Shown piece after piece: positions 43,143 to 52,088 of a stretch of DNA of 64,000 bases (the stretch's first letter is position 1; each line of letters begins with the position of its first letter). The notes beneath the pieces are model-generated. The model was not told the DNA's origin, searched no databases, and saw only the letters and a list, made by a program, of their open reading frames with translations. Source of the stretch: Cohaesibacter intestini (GTDB lineage: Bacteria > Pseudomonadota > Alphaproteobacteria > Rhizobiales > Cohaesibacteraceae); assembly GCF_003324485.1 (NCBI RefSeq), contig NZ_QODK01000001.1, forward strand, positions 1,054,001 through 1,118,000. Direction: 5' to 3'. The position numbers and the translations under genes were made by a program.

Positions 43143-43634
43143 AGTTTCATTTCCTTCGGATATTATGTGATCGCTGGTGTTGTCAGGATGCTGCCGTTCG
43201 GTCTCGGCTGATCGGGACAAGACCGCCATGGCAAAGGGCTTGGGACCGGCTCGACCTGCAGGGAAGTGGCTGGCCTTTTCGGCTGGGGCTCTTTGTCGGC
43301 TGGGATTCATCGTCGGTAAAATGTCCCAATGTGTTTTCCCAGAAGCCTCTCAGGCAACTGCGTCGCAGCGTCTGTGCAAGACAATCAGGATGCTCATAAT
43401 TCAGAAATGTAGCGAATGATGGTTTTGATTGCAGAAGAATGGTCGCGAGCTTCAGTGATTTGATGCTCTTATTATGCTCGATCTGATGCTCTTTGTTGCG
43501 ATTACAGTCTTTGCGCAGCAACCATGACCTATATTTTGGGGATGGTATATTTACCTATATTCCTTTACGTTCGTTAACCAATTATTGGCCGCCTTATTGT
43601 GGCATTTTTTATAGATTTTTTGGAAGGATCACCC
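43143..43634 (+). other. Flank between attR and the RTX gene
   Basis: About 490 bp with no credible gene; short frames lack ribosome sites. It becomes AT-rich from about 43540 and probably holds the promoter of the RTX gene. Confidence 0.45.
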
Positions 43635-45830
43635 ATGTCAGTTCAGCTCTGGGGCGGACCAATAAATGTTAGCTCCATCACCGATGCATATCAAAATAGT
43701 GCGGATATCGCCGTGCTTGCCGATGGTCGCTTTGTCGTCGTCTGGGTAGACAGCTCCACCAGTGACACTCGTATTCTTCAGCGTGTTTTCAATGCGGACG
43801 GTTCGCCAGCAACGGCAGAATTTGTCGCCATCGAAAATCCATCTGTCGATCTCGTCAATCCTGTGGTCACGGTGCTGCCTGCAGGCGGATGGGCTGTTAC
43901 GGCCGCCGACGTGGAAGGTGGGCAAGGGAGTGTCCTATTCTTTGATGGCGATGGCTCCGTTGCAGAATCAATTTTGGTCTATTTCGCTGGCACGGCAGTG
44001 AATACCCATTTGGATGGATTTTTGGTTGGCGCAAATTACTGGATCATGGAATCCGACGCTGCCGCTGACAACCAGATCGACGTTTTCATCAATAGCCTGG
44101 ATGGCAATACCCACGCCTCCAATACCATTTTCACCGCCCAGACAGACACCTCTGGCACACAGGTCGATCCAGCAGGTGCCCAGATCAATAATGGGAATGT
44201 GGTGCTTGCATGGCGGGAGAGTGATACCATCGAATTTACTATTGTCGATGATACTGGCGTGGCTGTGAGTGGCAGTGATACAGTGGTGACTGTACCGGGT
44301 CGTGATGCCGCTTTGAGCAGCTACGGCAAACCTGACATACTGGCGCTTGAAAATGGTGGATTTCTGATCACTTGGGCGTCGGACTCTTCAGACTTTCCGG
44401 GTGCGGGTTTTGACGTATGGGGCCGCATCTATGGCCCGGACGGTAGCGCCTTCAGCGCCGAGCCTTTTCTCGTCAATAGCAATGTGTCCGAGAACCAGTT
44501 CTCTGCCAAAGCCGTGCCTCTCAAATCCGGTGGGTTCGCCGTATTTTTTAACACCAACACCCTTTTGGGCACAGGGATCAAAGGCCAGCTTTTCGACAGT
44601 CTCGGTAGCAAGCTTGGTCAAGAGTTTCAGGTCTCCAGCAACGGTCCACTCGACGATATTTCCATTGATGAGGTGAGTGCCGCTATGCTGCAGGATGGCC
44701 GTATTGCTGTGACCTACACAGTCATCGATTCGGACGCCGGTGGCTCAAATCTGCGCCTGCAGATCGTCGACCCGCGAGATGGCAATATTTCCGGCGGTGT
44801 TGATGGCGACAGCCTTTATGGCAATCGTGGCAACGACGACATGTTCGGCGGGGATGGTGCTGATGTGCTCAATGGCATGGAAGGGCAGGACCTGCTTTTT
44901 GGTGGTCACGGAGACGACATTCTGATCGGGGGCGACGGCAATGATCGTCTGGTTGGCGATGCCGGTGCTGATCATATGGTCGGCGGCGTGGGGAATGACG
45001 TCTATTATGTCGATGATGCAGGGGACACCATTGCCGAAGATGCCGACAGTGGCAATGACCTCGTTTTCAGCTTTGTTTCCTTTGCCTTGCGGGATCATTC
45101 CGCCAATCTGGAGCATCTCAAGCTCTATGGCAGCGAAAATATCAATGGGACAGGCAACGCACTGGCCAACACTATCACCGGCAACTCCGGCAACAATGTT
45201 CTCAATGGCGGCGGAGGCAATGACACACTCATCGGTGGCCTTGGCAACGACATCTTCCTCGACAATATTGGCGCGGAGCGGATGGTTGGGGGCGGTGGCA
45301 ATGACGTCTATTATGTAGATGATGCAGGAGATAGCATCGAGGAAGTCGGCAACAACGGTACCGACCACGTATTCAGCTACATCTCCTTTGCCTTGCGGGA
45401 TCATTCTGCCCATCTGGAAAATCTCAACTTGCTGGGCACCGGCAATAGCAGTGGTGTTGGCAACGGTCTGGCCAACTCCATTGTTGGCAATTCGGGCAAC
45501 AACAACCTGAATGGCGGTGGGGGAAGCGACACGCTCAGTGGTGGCTTGGGGAACGATTTCTTCGCCGACAATGCCGGCAATGATCGCTTCACTGGCGGTG
45601 GTGGAGCGGATACTTTTTTCTTCTTCGGTGTGAATGAGAGTGACATCATCACCGACTTCGAAGACGGTATCGACACAATCCGGATTGCCATTGGCGTCGG
45701 CTCCTTTGACAATGTCATCGTCACCGATCAGGGGGCTGATACCCTCCTCTCTTTCGCAACCAACACCGTTCTGCTGCAGAACTTCACCGACCACACCCTC
45801 ATCGAAGCGTCGGATTTCGAGTTTGTTTGA
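43635..45830 (+). CDS. RTX-type calcium-binding repeat protein
   Basis: About 731 aa, no N-terminal signal peptide, as expected for type I secretion. The first ~390 residues contain repeated beta-rich units of the pattern LADGRFVVVWVD...RVFNADGS, LENGGFLITWAS...RIYGPDGS and LKSGGFAVFFN...QLFDSLGS. The rest has RTX nonapeptides (GGxGxDxLxG) in three clusters with DVYYVDDAGD segments, and an ending (ADTFFFFGVNESDIITDFEDGIDTI) typical of the C-terminal secretion region. The ATG at 43635 has GGAAGGA 6 nt before it; the frame is open 12 codons earlier. No protease or lipase motif was seen, so an adhesin or surface-layer role is more likely than an enzyme. No type I secretion genes are nearby. Confidence 0.85.
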   Translation: MSVQLWGGPINVSSITDAYQNSADIAVLADGRFVVVWVDSSTSDTRILQRVFNADGSPATAEFVAIENPSVDLVNPVVTVLPAGGWAVTAADVEGGQGSVLFFDGDGSVAESILVYFAGTAVNTHLDGFLVGANYWIMESDAAADNQIDVFINSLDGNTHASNTIFTAQTDTSGTQVDPAGAQINNGNVVLAWRESDTIEFTIVDDTGVAVSGSDTVVTVPGRDAALSSYGKPDILALENGGFLITWASDSSDFPGAGFDVWGRIYGPDGSAFSAEPFLVNSNVSENQFSAKAVPLKSGGFAVFFNTNTLLGTGIKGQLFDSLGSKLGQEFQVSSNGPLDDISIDEVSAAMLQDGRIAVTYTVIDSDAGGSNLRLQIVDPRDGNISGGVDGDSLYGNRGNDDMFGGDGADVLNGMEGQDLLFGGHGDDILIGGDGNDRLVGDAGADHMVGGVGNDVYYVDDAGDTIAEDADSGNDLVFSFVSFALRDHSANLEHLKLYGSENINGTGNALANTITGNSGNNVLNGGGGNDTLIGGLGNDIFLDNIGAERMVGGGGNDVYYVDDAGDSIEEVGNNGTDHVFSYISFALRDHSAHLENLNLLGTGNSSGVGNGLANSIVGNSGNNNLNGGGGSDTLSGGLGNDFFADNAGNDRFTGGGGADTFFFFGVNESDIITDFEDGIDTIRIAIGVGSFDNVIVTDQGADTLLSFATNTVLLQNFTDHTLIEASDFEFV
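45000..45600 (+). repeat. 306-bp tandem duplication inside the RTX gene
   Basis: The unit starting GACGTCTATTATGT at 44998 recurs at 45304, 306 bp (102 codons) later, and both include the DVYYVDDAGD, FALRDHSA and LANxIxGNSGNN segments followed by an RTX block. This shows growth of the protein by internal duplication. Confidence 0.7.
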
Positions 45831-45984
45831 GGATCCCTTGCTTTATCAGGATAAGTCACAAGGCAAGAAGGTCAGCGATTTGACTGGCGGTATCTCACCG
45901 CCATTTTTCGATCCAAGCTCGCTATCTCCATCCCGTAGACAATGCGGACTGGGGGGCTGTGGAATCTGGACGCGGTCTTGACGC

Positions 45985-47040
45985 TCAAGCCTTGGTCTGC
46001 ACGCTGTCGCGCACGATGAGTTCGCCGGAGAGTAGCAGTTTGATTGCAGGCTCAGCCTTGCCGTTGGTGATCAGGTCATCGAGGATACGCAACGCCATCG
46101 CGCCGATTTTCTGCTTGGGCACGTCAACGGAGGTGAGGGGTGGTTCGAACATTGCGGCTGTCGGCAGGTTGTCGATGCCGATAACGGACACATCCTTCGG
46201 GACCGAAAGCCCCCGCTGCCGCAAGGCGCGGATGAAGCCAAATGCAATGATGTCGTTTGCGCACAAATAGGCATCTGCCAATTCGTCAATTTCGTCCAGC
46301 TGCTTGGCGGCTTCCTTGAATGCCCCTTCAAGGGTTGATGCAACGGATAGAATCTGCGTCGGGTCAACCTCCAGATCCAGCCGGTTCATGCTGCGCAAGA
46401 ATGCATCATGGCGCAGCTGAAAGTTGGCGACCGAGGAATGGCTGCTGACCATGCCGATCTTCTCGAGCTTTTGACTCTTGAAATATTCGAGCGCGCGATA
46501 GACCAGCTGGTCATTGTCCATGTTGACGAAATTGCCATTCATGAATGGCTTGTGGGTGTCAATGATCACGCAGGGCAGATTGTGGGAGAGAATCGATTCG
46601 ATATCCTCGTCAGTCAATTCTGTTCCCAGAGCAATGAAGCCGCTCAGTTCCGCACCGGCCAACCCTTCAAGCACGTCATTGATGCTGGAATTCTCATAGG
46701 AGACGACCTGCAGGAAATAGTCGCGGCGCGTCGCCTCGAAGGACATGCCGTCAATATAGTCGGAAATGAACACATTATGATCGCGGTTCACCGTCTGGCC
46801 GTGGCGGGCAATCTTGAGAAACCGAACCGTGTTCAGTGTTTCCTGCACGGCAACGTCGCCGCGTTGGCGGTCACGCTTGGGCACATACCTCAATGTCTCC
46901 ATTGCCTGAAGAACCCGATTGCGCGTCTCGAAGGAGATCTCGCCTTTGCGATTGACGACAAGGGATGCGGTGGCCATGGAAACATCGGCCAGTTCGGCCA
47001 CTTGTCTCAGGGTGGCTGGCTTTTTTGTTTTTGTTTGCAT
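45985..47040 (-). CDS. LacI-family transcriptional regulator
   Basis: 351 aa. The N-terminal LacI helix-turn-helix is at about 8-30 (TLRQVAELADVSMATASLVVN), the hinge region is KGEISFETRNRVLQAMETLRYVP, and a periplasmic-binding-protein-like sensor domain follows (GFIALGTELTDEDIES, ANDIIAFGFIRALRQRGLSVPKDVSVIGIDNLP). The start at 47040 has GAGGGA upstream; the frame opens 16 codons earlier. It is divergent from the sugar ABC transporter and dha genes and should control them, with operators probably in the AT-rich 47120-47225 stretch. Confidence 0.93.
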   Translation of the reverse strand: MQTKTKKPATLRQVAELADVSMATASLVVNRKGEISFETRNRVLQAMETLRYVPKRDRQRGDVAVQETLNTVRFLKIARHGQTVNRDHNVFISDYIDGMSFEATRRDYFLQVVSYENSSINDVLEGLAGAELSGFIALGTELTDEDIESILSHNLPCVIIDTHKPFMNGNFVNMDNDQLVYRALEYFKSQKLEKIGMVSSHSSVANFQLRHDAFLRSMNRLDLEVDPTQILSVASTLEGAFKEAAKQLDEIDELADAYLCANDIIAFGFIRALRQRGLSVPKDVSVIGIDNLPTAAMFEPPLTSVDVPKQKIGAMALRILDDLITNGKAEPAIKLLLSGELIVRDSVQTKA

Positions 47041-47129
47041 TGGTCCCTCGATCCCTCTCTGCAGAGTAGAACTCCTACATCGATACACGCCGTTTTATCA
47101 AGTGTGCTTTTGCTTGTGTTGTGAACTTT

Positions 47130-47222
47130 ACTAAATTATTTGGTGAAATGCACTAAATTATTTCCACTAAACGACAAAAATTTATTGAAATAAGTTTGGA
47201 AATGTGAGAGGGTTTTACTAAA
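47130..47222. promoter_or_regulatory. Repeat cluster in the LacI-transporter divergent promoter
   Basis: ACTAAATTATTT occurs at 47130-47141 and 47152-47163, 22 bp apart (two turns), with further ACTAAA at 47166-47171 and ACTAAAT at 47217-47223. They are candidate binding sites for the LacI-type protein, although the units are direct rather than the usual palindromes. Confidence 0.5.
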
Positions 47223-47253
47223 TTCGGTGGTGGGCTTACTGAAGGAGGAAGGT

Positions 47254-48273
47254 ATGCGGAAGCTGGATCGAAGTTTCTCCCTGCTGATTGTGCTGATTGC
47301 AGTGTTGCTGACTTTTGGCGGGATCATGTCTGGCGGGGGGTATCTTTCCCTGTTCAACTTGCAGTCCATGACCAATCAGGTGCCTGAAATCGGCTTGCTG
47401 GCCATCGGAGTTATGCTTGCCATGTGCGCAGGCGAGGGTGGTATCGACTTGTCCGGTATCGCCATGGCCAATCTGGCTGGTGTCGCCTCTGGGCTGTTTG
47501 CCCTGAGCCTGTTCCCCGTTAACGAAATGCCGGCGGCTTTCACGATCACGTTCGTGGTCGGATGCCTGGTTGTCGGAACGGCAGGCGGCATTCTTAATGG
47601 GTTCATTATCTCAAAGATGGGCATCACGCCGATTCTCTGCACGCTCGGCACGCAGATGTTCTTTACCGGCATTACCGTTGTCCTGTCCGATGGACGCGCG
47701 GTGCGGATCGGGGCGCCGGGGCCACTCTATGAAATGGGCAACGGGTTTTTGCTCGGTGTTCCTTGGAGCTTCGTACTGTTCATTCTTGTCGCCGTCGTGC
47801 TGGGTGTTGTGCTGCGGTTTACCCGCTATGGCGTCAAGTTGATGATGACAGGGTCCAATCAGAAGGCGGCTGCTTTCAGTGGCTTCGCCCATGGCCGGAT
47901 CATCATCACCACATATGGCATTTCCGGCCTGTTGGCCGGTTTGTCCGGCGCCATTATCGCGGCCCGCAATGTCAATGTGAAATGGGACTATGGCACGACC
48001 TATCTGCTGGTCGCCATCCTGATTGCCGTCATGGCCGGGGTGAAGCCTGAAGGCGGGTATGGCCGTGTGGTCAATGTCGTCTTGAGTGCGATCGTCCTAC
48101 AGCTGATGACCAGCCTTCTGAACTTTATCGGTCTTTCCAATTTCGTCCGCGATTTGGCGTGGGGAGCAATGCTTATCTTCTTCCTGTTCGTCAACCGTTT
48201 GGCTCTCGTCGAGCATTTCGCGGTGCTGTTCGCTTCGGTGCAATCCCCTCGTGCCTCGAAGTCTCAAAGTTGA
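47254..48273 (+). CDS. Sugar ABC transporter permease (RbsC/LsrC type)
   Basis: 339 aa with 8-10 hydrophobic segments. Family landmarks are the early GGYLSLFNLQSMTNQVPEIGLLAIG, then AGEGGIDLSGIAMANLAG and GGILNGFIISKMGITPILCTLGTQMFFTGI, and the loop VTGSNQKAAAFSG (here MTGSNQKAAAFSGF). AGGAGG precedes the ATG at 47254. It pairs with a second, different permease at 51012, so the channel is probably a heterodimer as in LsrC/LsrD and RhaP/RhaQ. Confidence 0.92.
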   Translation: MRKLDRSFSLLIVLIAVLLTFGGIMSGGGYLSLFNLQSMTNQVPEIGLLAIGVMLAMCAGEGGIDLSGIAMANLAGVASGLFALSLFPVNEMPAAFTITFVVGCLVVGTAGGILNGFIISKMGITPILCTLGTQMFFTGITVVLSDGRAVRIGAPGPLYEMGNGFLLGVPWSFVLFILVAVVLGVVLRFTRYGVKLMMTGSNQKAAAFSGFAHGRIIITTYGISGLLAGLSGAIIAARNVNVKWDYGTTYLLVAILIAVMAGVKPEGGYGRVVNVVLSAIVLQLMTSLLNFIGLSNFVRDLAWGAMLIFFLFVNRLALVEHFAVLFASVQSPRASKSQS

Positions 48274-48313
48274 GGGACACTTCACATACCTGGATATTTC
48301 TCGGGAGGAAATC

Positions 48314-49324
48314 ATGAAACAGGGTCTTAAGAAATCATGCGTTCTCGCCGCAGCACTGCTGTCTGCCGTTGCAATGACCTCGGTACAGGCAAATGCGGCG
48401 GATGCCAAGTCAATCACAACAGTCGTAAAAATCAGCGGTATTCCCTGGTTTGACCGCATGGAAACGGGCGTCAAGAAATTCGCTGAAGCCAATCCAGACA
48501 TGAAAATCGAGCAGTTCGGTCCGTCCACTGCCGACTCCGCCCAACAGCTTCAGATCATCAACGATCTGATCGCCAAAGGCACGGATGCCCTGGCCGTTGT
48601 GCCGATGGATCCTTCCATCATCGAAGGGATCCTGAAACGCGCCATGGATCGCGGTGTCGTTGTTGTCACCCACGAAGCCGACAACCAGAAAAACACCATG
48701 GTCGATGTCGAGGCTTTCGACAATTCCGATTATGGTGCAGCCATGAACGAACGGCTGGCCGAATGCATGGGCGGTAAAGGCAAATGGACCACCTTTGTTG
48801 GCGGCCTTGGTTCTCGCACGCACATCCAGTGGGTGACCGCGGGTGAGGAAAATGCCAAAAAGTATCCTGACATGGAACTAGTCGATGCCAACAATGAGAG
48901 CTTTGACGATGCCAACCTCGTCTACAACAAGGTCAAGGAACTGCTGCGCAAGCATCCGGATCTGAAGGGCATCCAATCCTCCGCTGGCAATGACGTGCTG
49001 GGCGCTGGCCGTGCCATCGAAGAAGCCGGTCTGGCTGGCAAGGTTTGCCTGGTTGGTACCGGTCTGCCAAATCCAGCTGCTGCCTATCTTGATTCCGGTG
49101 CGATTACCGCGATCGGTTTCTGGGATCCACAAAAAGCCGGCATGGCAATGAATGCTGTTGCCAAGATCCTGCTGGAAGGTGGCAAGATCACCGATGGCAT
49201 GGATCTCGGTGTGGAAGGCTATGAAAAAGTCACCGTCAAGCCGGGCGCTGGCGATGGTCTTCTCGTCTTCGGCAACGGCATGGTCCTGGCCGACAAGGAC
49301 ACCTACAAAGACTATCTCTTCTGA
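48314..49324 (+). CDS. Sugar ABC transporter substrate-binding protein
   Basis: 336 aa with signal peptide (SCVLAAALLSAVAMTSVQANA). The mature protein is a type I periplasmic-binding fold of the RbsB/LsrB/RhaS group: VVKISGIPWFDRMETGVKKFAEAN, QQLQIINDLIAKGTDALAVVPMDP, VVVVTHEAD and a hinge-region GFWDPQKAGMAMN. The substrate is not readable from sequence; the adjoining dhaK/dhaL favour a small ketose or polyol. GGGAGG precedes the ATG. Confidence 0.92.
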   Translation: MKQGLKKSCVLAAALLSAVAMTSVQANAADAKSITTVVKISGIPWFDRMETGVKKFAEANPDMKIEQFGPSTADSAQQLQIINDLIAKGTDALAVVPMDPSIIEGILKRAMDRGVVVVTHEADNQKNTMVDVEAFDNSDYGAAMNERLAECMGGKGKWTTFVGGLGSRTHIQWVTAGEENAKKYPDMELVDANNESFDDANLVYNKVKELLRKHPDLKGIQSSAGNDVLGAGRAIEEAGLAGKVCLVGTGLPNPAAAYLDSGAITAIGFWDPQKAGMAMNAVAKILLEGGKITDGMDLGVEGYEKVTVKPGAGDGLLVFGNGMVLADKDTYKDYLF

Positions 49325-49467
49325 TTGAATTGAAACTTTGCTTTCCGGTCCCGCACGCTGTGTGGGGCCGGACCATGACGCGCGGTTTGACGTGATCCCG
49401 CAAGCCCGCCCGTGCGCGCCTAGTTGAGTCTACGTCTTTCACAATTCTCGAGACGGAAGTGCCATCC

Positions 49468-51015
49468 ATGTCCCAAATTCCCGAAAACGCTCCCCCATTT
49501 TTGGAACTTCAAGGCATCCACAAACGCTTCGGAGGTGTGCATGCCCTGCGCGGTGTCAGTATGACAATTCGCGAAGGCGAAGCCTATCACCTGCTTGGTG
49601 AGAATGGATGTGGCAAAAGCACAGTGATCAAAGTGATCTCGGGTGCGTATCTTCCCACCGAAGGAGAAATCATCCTTGATGGGCGAAGTCTTACGCGTCT
49701 GACCCCTATCCAGTCGCTCGAAGCGGGCATTGAAACGGTCTATCAGGACCTGTCCCTGCTGCCAAATCTGACGGTTGAAGAAAATATCGCATTGGGGCAG
49801 CAGCTCGTGCAAGGGCGCGGCCGGTTGTTGAGGGGCCTTGACAAAAAGACTCTCACCAAGACGGCAGAAGAAGCCATTCGCAATGTTGGTCTTGAGCCAA
49901 CACGGCAATTGTTAAAGTCCCCCACCGCCACCTTGCCACTGGCCATTCGGCAGCGGATTGCCATTGCCCGTGCCATCGCATCCAAGGCCCGGTTGGTCAT
50001 CATGGACGAACCCACAACGTCCCTGACTCGCAAGGAAGTGGATGTGCTGATCGAACTGGTGTCCAAGTTGCGGGCTCAGAATGTTGCGGTTCTGTTTGTC
50101 ACCCACAAGCTGGAAGAAAGCTACCGTATTGGCGGACAGGTGATCGTGTTCCGCGATGGTTTGTGTGTCGAACAGGGCAAGATCGCCGATTATTCGCGCG
50201 CGGATCTGGCCAGATTGATGACGGGACGTGAAATCGAGATCTCGCGCTATCGTGAAGGCAAGCCATTTGAGGAAGAGATTTTCCGGGTGAAGCGCGCAAG
50301 CGCTGGAGACGCCTTTCACGATATTAGCTTTTCTCTCAATCGAGGCGAAATTCTGGGCATTACAGGCCTGTCCGACTCCGGCAGAAACGAGCTTGCCCTG
50401 GCGATGACAGGGCATATGCATCTCGATAAGGGTGCGTTTGAGATTGAAGGCGAGAAAGTCGAGATTTCTTCCCCCAAGCGGGCAATTGATCTGGGCATCG
50501 GTTATGTCCCGGAAGACCGCTTGTCGGAAGGGCTGTTCATTGAAAAGTCGATCTTTGAAAATGAAGTGACCTTGCTGTTCGACAAGTTGATCAACAAGCT
50601 TGGTTTGATCAACCAACGCAAGGGCCGCGTGGAAGCCAGCCGCATCTCAAAACTGATGACGGTCAACACGTCCGATATCGACCTGCCAGTCGGCGCTCTG
50701 TCCGGCGGAAACCAGCAAAAGGTCCTTATCGGACGCTGGCTCAGTATTGAGCCGCGCATTCTGGTGCTGCATGGCCCAACGGTCGGCGTGGATGTCGGCT
50801 CAAAGGATGCAATCTATCGTGCGATCCAAGCAATGGCGGAACGTGGCATCAGCTTGATCATCGTGTCCGATGACCTGCCTGAACTTTTCCAGAATTGCGA
50901 TCGCATCCTGGTCATGAACCGGGGCGAGATGGTCGATGAACTCGACGCAGCAACAAGCGATGAGGAGCGTGTCTATCGTTCCATGCTTGCCAGCACACGG
51001 GAGGCCGCCGAATGA
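49468..51015 (+). CDS. Sugar ABC transporter double ATPase (RbsA type)
   Basis: 515 aa with two ABC domains. Domain 1 has Walker A GENGCGKST and Walker B RLVIMDEPTT, with a signature region around ATLPLAIRQRIAIARAI. Domain 2 has the degenerate P-loop GLSDSGRNELA usual in RbsA-type proteins and an intact signature LSGGNQQKVLIGRW. ATG 49468 is preferred over GTG 49459 because GGAAG is 8 nt upstream. The ATG of the next permease overlaps its stop (ATGA). Confidence 0.94.
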   Translation: MSQIPENAPPFLELQGIHKRFGGVHALRGVSMTIREGEAYHLLGENGCGKSTVIKVISGAYLPTEGEIILDGRSLTRLTPIQSLEAGIETVYQDLSLLPNLTVEENIALGQQLVQGRGRLLRGLDKKTLTKTAEEAIRNVGLEPTRQLLKSPTATLPLAIRQRIAIARAIASKARLVIMDEPTTSLTRKEVDVLIELVSKLRAQNVAVLFVTHKLEESYRIGGQVIVFRDGLCVEQGKIADYSRADLARLMTGREIEISRYREGKPFEEEIFRVKRASAGDAFHDISFSLNRGEILGITGLSDSGRNELALAMTGHMHLDKGAFEIEGEKVEISSPKRAIDLGIGYVPEDRLSEGLFIEKSIFENEVTLLFDKLINKLGLINQRKGRVEASRISKLMTVNTSDIDLPVGALSGGNQQKVLIGRWLSIEPRILVLHGPTVGVDVGSKDAIYRAIQAMAERGISLIIVSDDLPELFQNCDRILVMNRGEMVDELDAATSDEERVYRSMLASTREAAE

Positions 51016-52046
51016 CAATCGTTCAGAATATAGAAAACACAGCTGTTTCTTCAGGGAAACAGGGCAGGCTGCTGCAGGTTGGTAAAGTCTTCAAGCAGCG
51101 TCCCGAACTGATCAGCCTTGCGATTCTCATCGTGATCTGTTGTCTGGTGTCGGTGCTCAACCCTGCTTTCCTGCAACCTTCGTCGCTGATTGACATGGGG
51201 CGCTCGAGTGTTGTTACAGGGCTGTTCGCGCTTGGGGTCTTCTCCATTCTCGCTGTGGGCGGGATCGACGTGTCCTTCACGGCGATTGCTGCGCTGACCA
51301 TGTATTCCGCGACCCTGTTCGTGATTAATATTTGGCCTGATGCGCCAATGTCCTTCGTCATTACCGCAGCGGTTCTGGGTGGCGCCTTGCTTGGTGCGGT
51401 GAATGGCTGGATGGTTCACAAGCTCAGTGTGCCATCCCTGATTGTTACGATCGGCACGCAATATCTGTTCCGCGGCATCCTGTTGGCCTTCATCGGGACG
51501 GTCTGGTTGATGGAACTGCCGCCGCAGATGATCGCCTTTGGCAGGGCTCCTTTGTTCGAATTCCAGAGTGCTGCGGACACCACGGTCACTTTGCCGATGT
51601 ATTTCCTGATCTTTCCGGGTGCTGCGATCCTGACCTGGTTCCTGTTCAACCGAACCCTGATGGGGCGCGCCATTTTTGCCACCGGCGGCAATGCCAGCAT
51701 TGCCGAGCGACTTGGCTATGACCAGCGTGTGGTTCATGTGTTTGTCTTTGCCTTCACAGGGGCGCTTGCTGCCATGGCCGGTATCATCCACGTCTGCTCG
51801 AACCGGATGGCCAACCCGTTCGATCTGGTCGGCTCGGAGATTGAAGTGATTGCAGCTGTGGTTTTGGGCGGTGCCCGGATCACAGGCGGCACCGGTACCG
51901 TTTTTGGGACCGTGACCGGCGTTCTTCTGATCACAGTTGTGAACAATTCCCTGGTGCTGGTCGGTATCCCGTCGACCTGGCAACGCGTGGTGGTTGGTGC
52001 GTTCATCCTTCTGGCCGCAGCCTTCTTCGTTCGGCGCCAGAAATAA
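51012..52046 (+). CDS. Sugar ABC transporter permease, second subunit
   Basis: 344 aa with about 9 membrane segments. The conserved GIDVSFTAIAALTMYSATL, GAVNGWMVHKLSVPSLIVTIGTQYLFRGI, FATGGNASIAERLGYD and VLGGARITGGTGTVFGTVTGVLLI are typical. It is clearly different from the permease at 47254. Translationally coupled to the ATPase gene. Confidence 0.93.
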   Translation: MTIVQNIENTAVSSGKQGRLLQVGKVFKQRPELISLAILIVICCLVSVLNPAFLQPSSLIDMGRSSVVTGLFALGVFSILAVGGIDVSFTAIAALTMYSATLFVINIWPDAPMSFVITAAVLGGALLGAVNGWMVHKLSVPSLIVTIGTQYLFRGILLAFIGTVWLMELPPQMIAFGRAPLFEFQSAADTTVTLPMYFLIFPGAAILTWFLFNRTLMGRAIFATGGNASIAERLGYDQRVVHVFVFAFTGALAAMAGIIHVCSNRMANPFDLVGSEIEVIAAVVLGGARITGGTGTVFGTVTGVLLITVVNNSLVLVGIPSTWQRVVVGAFILLAAAFFVRRQK

Positions 52047-52088
52047 CAAAGTCCAGTTTTTGAACATCCCGAAAAGAAAGGGAACGAG

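Noticed and set aside
43183-43521. 112-aa minus-strand frame between attR and the RTX gene
   Set aside because: No family features, poor start context, low-complexity composition; treated as non-coding.
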